Below, in pieces: positions 1-8,171 of a stretch of DNA of 64,000 nt. Source of the stretch: an uncultured Clostridium sp. (GTDB taxonomy: Bacteria; Bacillota; Clostridia; Clostridiales; Clostridiaceae); contig NZ_CAKVKB010000004.1 in NCBI RefSeq assembly GCF_934754915.1, forward strand, positions 1 to 64,000, in the 5' to 3' direction. Every line of letters starts with the position of its first letter. The first letter of the stretch is position 1. The notes beneath the pieces were generated by a model. It did no database searches. It was given only the letters and a program-made list of their open reading frames with translations, and was not told the origin of the DNA. The position numbers and the translations under genes were made by a program.

Positions 1-78
1 AACAATTGACAATGGAATATGAAATTTTTTCAATATTTCTTTAATTATTATGTAGCTTCATTATTGAAACATATATAA
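1..78 (+). repeat. Dispersed intergenic repeat, copy A
   Basis: AT-rich intergenic element sharing a core with five other gaps in this window: a CAATTGACAATG-like segment, a short inverted repeat (about 21-39), then CTTTAATTATTATGTAG and TTATTGAAACATATATA. It is cut by the window edge, so its left part may continue outside. Copy B at 4306-4400 is the closest match. Confidence 0.6.
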
Positions 79-403
79 TGCATTTAAATTATAATTTGAA
101 AAAACTTTAAAAAATTCAGCATTAATTTCAATTACTCTTTAAAAATAACTGTAAAAGACAGAAACTGTCTATTATTAATTAATGTAATATATATTATAAT
201 TTATACGATTTTTTACCACCTTGCAATTATAACATATTATTTATGTTTATATCTACCTCTTCGTTATTTTTATTACATATTTAATTTCAAAAATTATTCT
301 TCCAGCCAATATCTAAATACACAATTAAACGCAAATTTTTCAGAATATGTTCTGTATTTATCAAATATATATAAATATATTAATTGTGTGAAGTGATTTT
401 ATT
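79..403. other. AT-rich non-coding stretch
   Basis: No gene is supported here. A small hairpin (AGACAG, AAA, CTGTCT) lies at 156-170; read on the minus strand it is followed by a T-rich run, so it could be a terminator, but no gene in the window obviously uses it. GAAGTG at about 390-395 may be the ribosome binding site of the following plus-strand gene. Confidence 0.5.
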
Positions 404-1384
404 TTGTTATGTTCTATTCTATATAATCTATGCAGTTTTATAAATTCTCCATATTTACATTCTACTTCTGATACATCAGATATATCTCATTTTCTATGTA
501 AGGACATCTATGATTCAATAAATGAAAGATTAAATTTTAAAATAGCCTTGAATAAAAAAAATAATTTTCCCATTGAACATTTTAAATTCTCTTTTAAATA
601 CAAAATATTAGAGCAAAATTCAAATCTAATAAAAGTTCATCTAACCATCAAAAATTCTTTCATTTTTAATCCATCCATAAGTGATATTCACTCATGCTCT
701 AATAATGATTATGTAGTAATCGCTGAATATACTCTAAAATCCAATCTAAAAATATATGCTCTCATTTCAAAAGAAGAAAATCCCATTATATTTAATTCCA
801 TATTAGAAAAAAATTTAGATACAATTGAGAATATTCTCCCATTAAATACAAGCAATATTCTAAACATTGATTTAATAAACAATATTTTTAAAAAAGAAAA
901 CATTTTAAAGAAATATGATGCAAAAGAATCTTTAAGATTTTCTAATTTTAATGTGGACAACGCTTGCAGCTATGCTGAAAAATTTGCACTCACTCCAAAT
1001 CCAGAGTATATTTCTTATGAAAAAAACGGCGGAGACTGTACCAATTTTGCATCACAAATACTTTTAGCAGGCGGATTAAAAAAGACCTATACATGGACTC
1101 CATATTCAAACGCTTGGCTTCGTGTTGAAGAACTGTACTCATATCTGTTATATAACAAACTTGCTTACAGAGTTAATGATAAGTCTTCAGATCTTAAAAG
1201 AGGTACACTTATACAGTTTAATATACCACAAACAGGACGTTATTCTCATACAGGATTTATCACTCATAAGCTTTCCAACGGAGAATGCCTATACTGCTGT
1301 CACACATATAACAAACTCAATTATCCTTTGAGTTATATATATCCAATATTATATCCTGATTTACGAGGACTTAATTTTTATTAA
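404..1384 (+). CDS. Putative amidase-domain (PF12671-like) protein
   Basis: A 326-residue protein. The C-terminal third resembles the putative amidase domain (Amidase_6): GGDCTNFASQ holds the likely nucleophile Cys212, and SHTGF holds the likely partner His282. NlpC/P60-like enzymes of this type cleave amide bonds, but the substrate is unknown. The N-terminal 180 residues are Lys/Asn-rich with no recognisable domain and no convincing signal peptide. The start is TTG; GAAGTG lies about 8 nt upstream, and the nearby ATG at 409 is out of frame. It stands alone on the plus strand, convergent with purB. Family assignment is fairly secure, the start is uncertain, and the function is unknown. Confidence 0.7.
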   Translation: MLCSILYNLCSFINSPYLHSTSDTSDISHFLCKDIYDSINERLNFKIALNKKNNFPIEHFKFSFKYKILEQNSNLIKVHLTIKNSFIFNPSISDIHSCSNNDYVVIAEYTLKSNLKIYALISKEENPIIFNSILEKNLDTIENILPLNTSNILNIDLINNIFKKENILKKYDAKESLRFSNFNVDNACSYAEKFALTPNPEYISYEKNGGDCTNFASQILLAGGLKKTYTWTPYSNAWLRVEELYSYLLYNKLAYRVNDKSSDLKRGTLIQFNIPQTGRYSHTGFITHKLSNGECLYCCHTYNKLNYPLSYIYPILYPDLRGLNFY

Positions 1385-1483
1385 AAATTGACTTTTTATT
1401 AAACAAACTACTATACTGGAAATTTTGAAAAGATTTCATCCTTAATCGTTTTGTACATTACAAATACAATATATAATTACAAA

Positions 1484-1521
1484 AATACGGATATATTATG
1501 AATCCATAATATATCCGTATT
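1484..1521 (-). terminator. purB terminator
   Basis: A 17-bp perfect inverted repeat with a 4-nt loop (AATACGGATATATTATG and its complement). On the minus strand it is followed by a T tract. It sits between the convergent amidase and purB genes and may work in both directions. Confidence 0.85.
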
Positions 1522-1556
1522 AATCAAAATTCTTTTTTATTAAATATGAAGTTAAA

Positions 1557-2987
1557 TTAAACTGTTATCTCACTCTTTATTTTTAATGCTTCCTGATTTG
1601 CATCAATTATTGGGTTAACATATTCATCTATAAATTCTACAACCTGGCTTGGTGCTCTTCCTACAAATTTAGCAGGATCAATTATTCCTAATATTTCTTC
1701 TTTTGTAAGTCCAAATGAATCATCATTTATAATTCTATCTATTAAGTCATTATCTAAGCCTTCACCTTTAACTCTCTGAGCTGCTGCCATTGAATGAACT
1801 CTGATTTTTTCATGTAATTCCTGTCTGTCTTTTCCTCTCTTAACAGCTTCCATCATTATATTTTCAGTTGCCATGAATGGTAATTCTCTTTGTACATGAG
1901 AAGCTATTACTTTATCATATACAACCATGTTTTCAGCAATATTTATGTATAGATTTAAAACTCCATCTAAAGCAAGGAATCCTTCTGCTACTGATAATCT
2001 CTTGTTTGCAGAATCATCTAATGTTCTTTCAAACCATTGTGTACCTGCTGTTATAGCTGGATTTAATGAATCAACTATTACATATCTTGATAATGCACTT
2101 ATTCTTTCACTTCTCATAGGATTTCTCTTATAAGCCATTGCTGAAGATCCTATCTGATTCTTTTCAAATGGTTCTTCCATTTCCTTCATATTTTGAAGAA
2201 GTCTTAAATCATTACTGAATTTATAAGCACTTTGTGCTACTTCTGATAATGTATTTAAAACTATAGAATCAAGTTTTCTAGGATATGTCTGTCCAGTAAC
2301 TCCAAAACTCTTTTCAAATCCCATTTTTTCTGCAACAATTTTATCCAAAGCTTTTACTTTGCTTTCATCGCCATCAAATAATTCCATGAAACTTGCCTGA
2401 GTACCAGTTGTTCCTTTAACACCTCTAAGCTTTAATTTTGATAATACAAAATCTATATTTTCAACATCCATAACTAAATCCTGCATCCAAAGAGTTGCTC
2501 TCTTACCAACTGTAGTAAGCTGTGCAGGCTGGAAGTGTGTAAATCCTAATGTAGGCATATCTTTATATTCTATTGCAAAATTCTTTAAATGATTTAATAC
2601 AGTAACTATCTTGTTCTTGATTAAATTCAAGGCATCTCTCATAATTATTACATCTGTATTATCTCCAACATAACATGATGTAGCTCCAAGGTGAATTATT
2701 CCTTTTGCATTTGGGCATTGAAGACCATAAGCATATACATGACTCATAACATCATGTCTTACTTCTTTTTCCCTCTTAGCAGCATCATCATAGTTTATAT
2801 CATTCACATGAGCTTTTAATTCATTAATCTGCTCATCAGTTATATTTAATCCAAGCTCTTTTTCACCTTCTGCTAAAGCAATCCATAACTTTCTCCAAGT
2901 TGAGAATTTCATGTCATCTGAAAAAATATAACTCATTTCTTTAGATGCATATCTTGAGTTTAAAGGTGTACTATATAAATTTCTCAT
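1557..2987 (-). CDS. purB: Adenylosuccinate lyase
   Basis: A 476-residue member of the fumarase/aspartase superfamily. It cleaves SAICAR to AICAR plus fumarate and adenylosuccinate to AMP plus fumarate, in de novo purine synthesis. The signature loop reads GSSAMAYKRNPMRSER at about 280-295 and carries the catalytic serine. A conserved HLGATSCYVGDN segment lies near residue 100. Length and N-terminus fit the clostridial enzyme. GGAGG is well spaced before the ATG. It is monocistronic, ending at a strong terminator, and divergent from the DUF378 gene. No other pur gene is in the window. Confidence 0.97.
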   Translation of the reverse strand: MRNLYSTPLNSRYASKEMSYIFSDDMKFSTWRKLWIALAEGEKELGLNITDEQINELKAHVNDINYDDAAKREKEVRHDVMSHVYAYGLQCPNAKGIIHLGATSCYVGDNTDVIIMRDALNLIKNKIVTVLNHLKNFAIEYKDMPTLGFTHFQPAQLTTVGKRATLWMQDLVMDVENIDFVLSKLKLRGVKGTTGTQASFMELFDGDESKVKALDKIVAEKMGFEKSFGVTGQTYPRKLDSIVLNTLSEVAQSAYKFSNDLRLLQNMKEMEEPFEKNQIGSSAMAYKRNPMRSERISALSRYVIVDSLNPAITAGTQWFERTLDDSANKRLSVAEGFLALDGVLNLYINIAENMVVYDKVIASHVQRELPFMATENIMMEAVKRGKDRQELHEKIRVHSMAAAQRVKGEGLDNDLIDRIINDDSFGLTKEEILGIIDPAKFVGRAPSQVVEFIDEYVNPIIDANQEALKIKSEITV

Positions 2988-3001
2988 TAAAAAACCTCCA
3001 C

Positions 3002-3043
3002 ACGAATATATTTTATCGTTTTCTTTTCATCATTCGTATTATA
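3002..3043 (-). promoter_or_regulatory. Candidate purB promoter with inverted repeat
   Basis: A TATAAT-like -10 (minus strand of 3038-3043) abuts an inverted repeat, ACGAAT at 3002-3007 and ATTCGT at 3032-3037. I see no good -35. The repeat vaguely recalls CGAA-type PurR half-sites; this is an inference. Confidence 0.35.
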
Positions 3044-3187
3044 ACATACTTTACAAAGTTTTGTGTAGTATTTTATTAATTTCTTTGCAGAATTATATAT
3101 AAAATCCTTATAATTTTATTTTTGTTATTATTGATTTTTTTCAGCATATAATATATAAATATCAATTTACAGAAAGGATGTTATATA

Positions 3188-3409
3188 ATGTGCAAACTGA
3201 ACATATTTGATAAATTGTCTTTTTTACTTGTCTTGATAGGATCAATTAACTGGGGTTCTATTGGTCTTCTTAATTTTAACATAGTAAATTTCATATGTAT
3301 GGGTATTCCTGTTTTGGAACGCATTATTTATATTATTGTCTGCATAAGTGCTCTAAATCTTATCTCTCTTCTTTTCAGGTGTAATATAATTAACTTTAGC
3401 AATGACTAA
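3188..3409 (+). CDS. DUF378-family small membrane protein
   Basis: A 73-residue protein with two hydrophobic segments (about 10-35 and 42-65). The first contains LVLIGSINWGSIGLLNFN, the hallmark of the DUF378 family of short two-helix membrane proteins with no known function. GAAAGGATG precedes the ATG with normal spacing, and a TATAAT-like element lies at 3147-3152. It is a single gene on the plus strand, divergent from purB. The reading is confident at family level; no biochemical role can be given. Confidence 0.85.
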   Translation: MCKLNIFDKLSFLLVLIGSINWGSIGLLNFNIVNFICMGIPVLERIIYIIVCISALNLISLLFRCNIINFSND

Positions 3410-3536
3410 TTTATATAAACAAATTTCAAACCTGTATTTCTTAAATCTTCAAGCCATCTAATTGCAATATCAAAACCACTTGAACAACAGATTTTTTCAT
3501 GCTGTGCATTTGCTCAACATACTAGATTCCATAATA

Positions 3537-3567
3537 AAAGGTTCCATATTTATAATATGGAACCTTT
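3537..3567 (-). terminator. ptsH terminator
   Basis: A 13-bp inverted repeat (AAAGGTTCCATAT and complement) with a 5-nt loop, followed on the minus strand by TTTTATTATGG. It ends the ptsH transcript. Confidence 0.85.
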
Positions 3568-3580
3568 AAAACTAAAAATA

Positions 3581-3841
3581 TTAGTCTTCTAAATTTTCAA
3601 CTAATTTTACGATTTCTTCTACTGCTAAAGCTTCATCATCACCTGAAGCAACAACTTTAATAGTAGCATCTTTAGTTACAGCTAAAGATAAAACTCCGAT
3701 TAAGCTCTTAACGTTTGCTTTCTTACCATTGTATTCTATGCTAATGTCAGACTTAAATCCAGAAGCCTTTTTAACTAATAATGTAGCTGGTCTAGCATGA
3801 AGACCTGAACCGTTTTTAACAACAACTTCTTTTTCTATCAT
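3581..3841 (-). CDS. ptsH: Phosphocarrier protein HPr
   Basis: An 86-residue phosphocarrier of the sugar phosphotransferase system. It passes phosphate from enzyme I to sugar-specific EIIA proteins in the cytoplasm. His15 lies in GLHARPAT, and the regulatory HPr-kinase site Ser46 lies in VKSLIGVLSL, so it can take part in CcpA-type carbon control. I start it at the ATG giving MIEKEVV, since a longer frame would begin at a GTG inside the GAGGTG ribosome binding site. It has its own promoter and terminator. As in other clostridia, ptsI is not adjacent. Confidence 0.97.
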   Translation of the reverse strand: MIEKEVVVKNGSGLHARPATLLVKKASGFKSDISIEYNGKKANVKSLIGVLSLAVTKDATIKVVASGDDEALAVEEIVKLVENLED

Positions 3842-3892
3842 TATATACACCTCTTTACAAAAAAATTAATAAATATAGCATTTAACTCTTAT

Positions 3893-3921
3893 AGTATAAA
3901 CGTTTTTATGAATAATTTCAA
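3893..3921 (-). promoter_or_regulatory. ptsH sigma-A promoter
   Basis: Minus strand: TTGAAA (3916-3921), a 17-nt spacer, TATACT (3893-3898). The spacing is consensus, and it sits about 50 nt before the ptsH start. Confidence 0.75.
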
Positions 3922-3961
3922 CTTAAAATTTACGTATTTTCAATTTTATTGGCTCTTATAC

Positions 3962-4222
3962 TTATCTAGGCTGTACTATTAATTTTATGGCTGTCCTTTC
4001 CTCTCCATCTATCTTAATATCGGTAAACGCTGGAATACATACTATATCTTTTCCACTTGGCGCAACGAAACCTCGTGCTATTGCTATTGCTTTTACCGCC
4101 TGATTTATTGCTCCTGCTCCAACAGCTTGAATTTCTGCAACATTTTGTTCTTTTATTATTGCTGCCAAAGCTCCTGCTACTGAGTTTGGGTTTGATTTTG
4201 TTGATACTTTTAATACTTCCAT
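3962..4222 (-). CDS. spoVS: Stage V sporulation protein S
   Basis: An 86-residue protein of the highly conserved Alba-like SpoVS family (MEVLKVSTKSNPNSVAGALA at the start). In Bacillus subtilis it affects septation and spore coat/stage V development; its biochemical activity is poorly defined, and nucleic-acid binding is inferred from the fold. Length is full and the ATG follows AGGAGG at normal spacing. It is preceded by a consensus sigma-H promoter at 4264-4292, matching the sigma-H control known for B. subtilis spoVS. It sits between rny and ptsH, a common clostridial arrangement. Confidence 0.96.
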   Translation of the reverse strand: MEVLKVSTKSNPNSVAGALAAIIKEQNVAEIQAVGAGAINQAVKAIAIARGFVAPSGKDIVCIPAFTDIKIDGEERTAIKLIVQPR

Positions 4223-4263
4223 TGTTATTCCTCCTAGAACTTTATTAATCGTTTACATTAATT

Positions 4264-4292
4264 ATATTCTATATTTATAGAAAAAATCCTTT
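4264..4292 (-). promoter_or_regulatory. Consensus sigma-H promoter of spoVS
   Basis: Minus strand reads AAAGGATTT, 11 nt, ATAGAATAT, a complete match to the sigma-H consensus RNAGGAWWW-N11-12-RNNGAATWW. It lies about 45 nt before spoVS. A 10-bp inverted repeat (4277-4300) overlaps the -35 element. Confidence 0.8.
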
Positions 4293-4305
4293 TTTTCTAT
4301 AAATA

Positions 4306-4400
4306 TATATTCCAATTAACAATAGCTACTGACTGGTGAAATCTTTTCAAGATTTCTTTAATACTATGTAGTTTTATTATTGAAACATATATAAATAAAA
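4306..4400 (+). repeat. Dispersed intergenic repeat, copy B
   Basis: The best-preserved copy. CAATTAACAATAG is followed by a perfect 8-bp hairpin (GAAATCTT, TTC, AAGATTTC; 4338-4356), then TTTAATACTATGTAG and TTATTATTGAAACATATATA. It lies between the rny terminator and the spoVS promoter. Confidence 0.7.
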
Positions 4401-4427
4401 TTCAAAAGCATGTCAAAACAATAAAAA

Positions 4428-4466
4428 AAGTAAAGCACATCCTGAAATTCAAAATATACTTTACTT
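4428..4466 (-). terminator. rny terminator (candidate)
   Basis: AAGTAAAG and CTTTACTT pair across a 23-nt loop; the minus strand continues into a run of seven T. The loop is long, so confidence is moderate. Confidence 0.6.
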
Positions 4467-4476
4467 CTATTCTCTT

Positions 4477-6018
4477 TTACTTTGCAAAATCCACTGCTCT
4501 AGTTTCCCTAATAACATTGATTTTTATTTGTCCTGGATATTCAAGTTGTTCTTCGACACTCTTAACTAAATTATGTGCTAATTCAATTGTACCAATGTCA
4601 TCAACTTTTTCTGGTTTAACCATAATTCTAATCTCTCTACCAGCTTGAATGGCATATGACTTTTCTACACCTTCATAAGAATTTGCAATTTCTTCTAATT
4701 TTTCCAACCTCTTAATGTATGCTTCTAATGTTTCTCTTCTAGCTCCTGGTCTGGCTGCTGATATTGCATCTGCCGCCTGAACTAAAACAGCTTCTAGAGA
4801 CTGCATTTCTACATCTGAATGATGGGCTGCTATTGCATTGATTACTAAAGGTGATTCGTGATACTTCTTAGCAAGATCTCCTCCGATTAATGCGTGAGGA
4901 CCTTCCTGTTCCTGATCTACGGCTTTACCTATATCATGCAGCAATCCCGCTCTTTTAGCTAGAGCAACATCTAAACCTAATTCTGAAGCCATTAAGCCAG
5001 CTAAATATGAAACTTCTATGGAATGTTTTAAAACATTCTGACCATAACTAGTTCTATACTTTAATCTACCAAGAAGTCTGATAATTTCAGGATGTAATCC
5101 ATGTACACTGGTTTCAAGGGCCGCTTGTTCCCCTTCTTCCTTTATACTGCTTTCAACGTCCTTAGTTGCTCTTTCAACCATCTCTTCGATTCTTGCTGGA
5201 TGTATTCTGCCATCCACTATTAACTTTTCTAGTGCCATTCTAGCAACTTCTCTTCTTATTGGATCGAAGCTTGATAAAATGACTGCTTCCGGAGTATCAT
5301 CTATAATTAAATCAACTCCTGTTAACGTTTCTAGGGTTCTAATGTTTCTTCCTTCTCTACCTATAATTCTACCTTTCATCTCATCATTCGGTAGGGCAAC
5401 AACGTGTACAGTTGTCTCTGACACATGATCCGCAGCACACCTTTGGATTGCAGTAGTTATTATCTCTCTAGCTCTCTTGTCTGCCTCTTCCTTTGCTTTG
5501 CTTTCAACATCTTTAATCATCAAAGCAGCATCATGTGTGATTTCTTTTCTAATTTCATCTAAAAGAATTTCACGAGCTTCTTCACTAGAAAGGGCTGAAA
5601 CTCTTTCAAGCTCTGCTCTTCTTTCATTATAAAGTTCCTGTACCTTTGCTTCTACTTGATCTACTTCAAGCATTTTGTCATTAATTGTTTGTTCTTTGCT
5701 TTCTAGAAGTTCACCTTTTTTATCAAGGGCTTCTTCTCTTTGAATTACTCTTCTCTCAAGCCTTTGAATCTCATTTCTTCTGTCACGAGATTCTTTATCA
5801 AAATCATTTCTTAATTTGTGAAGTTCTTCCTTAGCTTCAAGTATTGCTTCTTTCTTTTTAGCTTCAGCATCTCTTTCCGCTCTCTTTACAACTTCTTCTG
5901 CTTCTCTTTCAAGCGACTCTACTTTACTTTTTGAAGTATTTTGAACCGACTTATAAACCACTATTCCTAATACTGCTAATATAACGATATCAGCGAGTAT
6001 CATTAACGCTAGTTGCAC
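4477..6018 (-). CDS. rny: Ribonuclease Y
   Basis: A 513-residue membrane-anchored endoribonuclease that initiates mRNA decay and riboswitch turnover in Firmicutes. It has an N-terminal transmembrane helix (about 3-23), a long charged coiled coil (about 30-190), a KH domain with [15 protein letters not shown] near 215, and an HD metal-dependent phosphohydrolase domain with LLHDIGKA near 360. All domains are intact. Translation starts at GTG, preceded by AGGAGGTG at normal distance. A sigma-A promoter lies at 6126-6154. It sits between recA and spoVS in the usual clostridial order. Confidence 0.97.
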   Translation of the reverse strand: MQLALMILADIVILAVLGIVVYKSVQNTSKSKVESLEREAEEVVKRAERDAEAKKKEAILEAKEELHKLRNDFDKESRDRRNEIQRLERRVIQREEALDKKGELLESKEQTINDKMLEVDQVEAKVQELYNERRAELERVSALSSEEAREILLDEIRKEITHDAALMIKDVESKAKEEADKRAREIITTAIQRCAADHVSETTVHVVALPNDEMKGRIIGREGRNIRTLETLTGVDLIIDDTPEAVILSSFDPIRREVARMALEKLIVDGRIHPARIEEMVERATKDVESSIKEEGEQAALETSVHGLHPEIIRLLGRLKYRTSYGQNVLKHSIEVSYLAGLMASELGLDVALAKRAGLLHDIGKAVDQEQEGPHALIGGDLAKKYHESPLVINAIAAHHSDVEMQSLEAVLVQAADAISAARPGARRETLEAYIKRLEKLEEIANSYEGVEKSYAIQAGREIRIMVKPEKVDDIGTIELAHNLVKSVEEQLEYPGQIKINVIRETRAVDFAK

Positions 6019-6125
6019 TTAAACACCTCCTAATTTAATATTTCTCATTTATCTTAATAAGAAAGTAAGTAGGTGTCATACTCTTCTCACTGCATTTGGA
6101 ATATGATAAACCAGTATTCCTTCTT

Positions 6126-6154
6126 ATTCTATATGAAAAATAAAAATATGTCAA
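6126..6154 (-). promoter_or_regulatory. rny sigma-A promoter
   Basis: Minus strand: TTGACA (6149-6154), 17 nt, TAGAAT (6126-6131). It leaves a leader of about 100 nt with small inverted repeats such as GGAATA...TATTCC before the GTG start. Confidence 0.8.
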
Positions 6155-6329
6155 GTTTGCCCATATAATACTTATTTACTTCATAATCCTTTTTTGTACT
6201 TTTCTGTAAAAAGCAGAATCATTACATTAATCCTAATTACTGCTATATCTAGTATTACTTTTCAATTCAACTAGATATTCAATCATTAGCTTTATGTAAC
6301 AATTCTGCTCCTATATTTTTAAAAATTAT
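6155..6329. other. rny-recA intergenic region
   Basis: No gene is seen. A 9-bp perfect inverted repeat (ATATCTAGT 6245-6253, ACTAGATAT 6270-6278; 16-nt loop) lies downstream of recA. It has no adjacent T tract, so it is not a typical terminator, and no other recA terminator is evident. Confidence 0.5.
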
Positions 6330-7406
6330 TTACTTTTCATTTGCACTTTCTTCTGCTGTATCTACAGCTTCTTCACTTGCCGCTTCAGCAGTTGGCATTG
6401 CTTCTGCTGGTGGAAGCTCATATTTTGCTCTTATCTGATTTTCTATATCTAAAGCTATTTCTGGATTATCTCTTAAATATACTTTAGCATTTTCTCTTCC
6501 CTGTCCTAATCTTATATCTCCATATGAGAACCATGCACCGCTCTTTTGAACTATTTCTTCTTTAACACCTACATCTACTATATTACCAGTTCTTGATATT
6601 CCTTCATTATACATGATATCAAATTCTGCTTGTTTAAATGGTGGTGCCACCTTATTTTTCATTATCTTTACTCTTGTTCTGTTACCTATTATAGAATCTC
6701 CTTGTTTAATAGAATCTATTCTACGTATATCCATTCTTACAGATGCATAGAATTTCAAAGCTCTTCCACCTGTAGTTGTTTCTGGTGATCCAAACATTAC
6801 ACCAACCTTTTCCCTTAACTGATTGATGAATATTGCAACACAATTAGTCTTATTTATTGTTCCAGCAAGTTTTCTTAATGCCTGTGACATTAATCTTGCT
6901 TGAAGACCTATATGGGAATCTCCCATTTCCCCTTCAATTTCAGCTTTAGGAACCAACGCTGCAACTGAATCCACAACTAAAACATCTATAGCTCCTGAAC
7001 GAACTAATGCTTCTGCTATTTCAAGACCTTGTTCTCCTGTATCTGGCTGAGATATTATAAGGCTTTCAACATCTACTCCTATCTTTTGTGCATAACTTGG
7101 ATCAAGAGCATGTTCAGCATCAATATATCCTACTGCTCCGCCTTTTTTCTGTGCTTGTGCTGCTATGCTTAGTGCTACTGTTGTTTTACCTGAACTTTCA
7201 GGTCCATATATTTCAATTATTCTTCCCTTTGGTACTCCGCCTATGCCAAGAGCTATATCTAAATCAAGACATCCAGTTGATATAGCATCCATATGATTTA
7301 CGTTATGATCACCTAATTTCATAACTGAACCTTTACCGAACTGCTTTTCTATGTTACTCATAGCACTTTCAATTGCTTTCAGCTTTTCTGCATCTATCTT
7401 TGCCAT
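6330..7406 (-). CDS. recA: Recombinase RecA
   Basis: A 358-residue ATP-dependent recombinase that forms filaments on single-stranded DNA, drives strand exchange and stimulates LexA self-cleavage. Walker A is GPESSGKT (68-75). The L1/L2 DNA-binding region and the conserved [21 protein letters not shown] are present. The C-terminal tail is acidic and Ala/Glu-rich, as in clostridia. GAGAGG precedes the ATG. The promoter is consensus and a LexA box lies between it and the start, so damage induction is expected. It is transcribed alone, between pgsA and rny. Confidence 0.98.
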   Translation of the reverse strand: MAKIDAEKLKAIESAMSNIEKQFGKGSVMKLGDHNVNHMDAISTGCLDLDIALGIGGVPKGRIIEIYGPESSGKTTVALSIAAQAQKKGGAVGYIDAEHALDPSYAQKIGVDVESLIISQPDTGEQGLEIAEALVRSGAIDVLVVDSVAALVPKAEIEGEMGDSHIGLQARLMSQALRKLAGTINKTNCVAIFINQLREKVGVMFGSPETTTGGRALKFYASVRMDIRRIDSIKQGDSIIGNRTRVKIMKNKVAPPFKQAEFDIMYNEGISRTGNIVDVGVKEEIVQKSGAWFSYGDIRLGQGRENAKVYLRDNPEIALDIENQIRAKYELPPAEAMPTAEAASEEAVDTAEESANEK

Positions 7407-7426
7407 AATATTACCATCCTCTCATC

Positions 7427-7438
7427 GAACTAATGTTC
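7427..7438 (-). promoter_or_regulatory. LexA (SOS) box upstream of recA
   Basis: The palindrome GAAC-N4-GTTC (minus strand GAACATTAGTTC followed by G) matches the Firmicutes LexA/DinR consensus CGAACRNRYGTTYG in its core. It lies just downstream of the -10 box, where a bound repressor would block transcription. Confidence 0.8.
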
Positions 7439-7449
7439 TGTATGTATTA

Positions 7450-7478
7450 ATTATAGAATAATTATTATACATAGTCAA
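7450..7478 (-). promoter_or_regulatory. recA sigma-A promoter
   Basis: Minus strand: TTGACT (7473-7478), 17-nt spacer, TATAAT (7450-7455). It begins directly after the pgsA terminator and precedes the LexA box. Confidence 0.85.
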
Positions 7479-7494
7479 TAATTATTCCAATAAA

Positions 7495-7529
7495 AATTCC
7501 TTCTTTATTTTATATTTAAAGAAGGAATT
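7495..7529 (-). terminator. pgsA operon terminator
   Basis: A 13-bp inverted repeat, AATTCCTTCTTTA with TAAAGAAGGAATT, followed on the minus strand by TTTTATT. It separates the ftsK-rimO-pgsA group from recA. Confidence 0.85.
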
Positions 7530-7577
7530 ATTTTAAGTCTATCCAATTATGTCCTGTTTTAAACAAGTATTTTAATT

Positions 7578-8171
7578 TTATTTTTCTGTAGATAAAGCTT
7601 CTTTATTATGCTTAAAATACTCATATCCAGAAATTATTGTTATTATTACAGCTGCCATAAGCATTATTGATGGAACAACGTCAAAAAACTGCCTCCACAT
7701 ATTATTAGTACTTACAAGCTTAGTTAAATAAGCAAAATCTCCAATATTAACCTTTAGCAGTAATAAACTTATCGCTATTATCTGTATAACTGTTTTTATT
7801 TTCCCCCACCAGCTGGCAGCAATTACTTTTCCTTGTGCTGCTGCTATAGATCTAAGACCAGAAACTGCAAATTCACGTGCAATTATTATAACAGCAGCCC
7901 ATGCAGGAACTATATGCAACTCAACTAAAGATATAAGTGCTGCAGTCACAAGCAATTTGTCAGCTAGAGGATCCATAAATTTTCCAAAATTAGTTATCTG
8001 ATTTCTGCTCCTTGCAATATAACCATCTAGTTTATCCGTTATTGATGCAATAATAAATATTGCTGTAGCTATTGTACTACTATATGGTATTATATCCTTT
8101 CCAGCAATAAATATTAAAAATACAGGAACTAATATTATTCTGATTAAAGTCAGTTTATTTGCAAGATTCAT
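7578..8171 (-). CDS. pgsA: CDP-diacylglycerol--glycerol-3-phosphate 3-phosphatidyltransferase
   Basis: A 197-residue integral membrane enzyme that makes phosphatidylglycerolphosphate from CDP-diacylglycerol and glycerol-3-phosphate, the committed step to phosphatidylglycerol. The CDP-alcohol phosphotransferase motif is complete: [10 protein letters not shown] near residue 45, then GKFMDPLAD. About five hydrophobic helices are visible. I start at MNLANK: AGGAG lies 9 nt upstream, while the longer frame starts at a TTG with no site of its own. It overlaps the 3' end of rimO by 17 bp, implying coupling. No cinA gene lies between it and recA, unlike in Bacillus. Confidence 0.95.
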   Translation of the reverse strand: MNLANKLTLIRIILVPVFLIFIAGKDIIPYSSTIATAIFIIASITDKLDGYIARSRNQITNFGKFMDPLADKLLVTAALISLVELHIVPAWAAVIIIAREFAVSGLRSIAAAQGKVIAASWWGKIKTVIQIIAISLLLLKVNIGDFAYLTKLVSTNNMWRQFFDVVPSIMLMAAVIITIISGYEYFKHNKEALSTEK

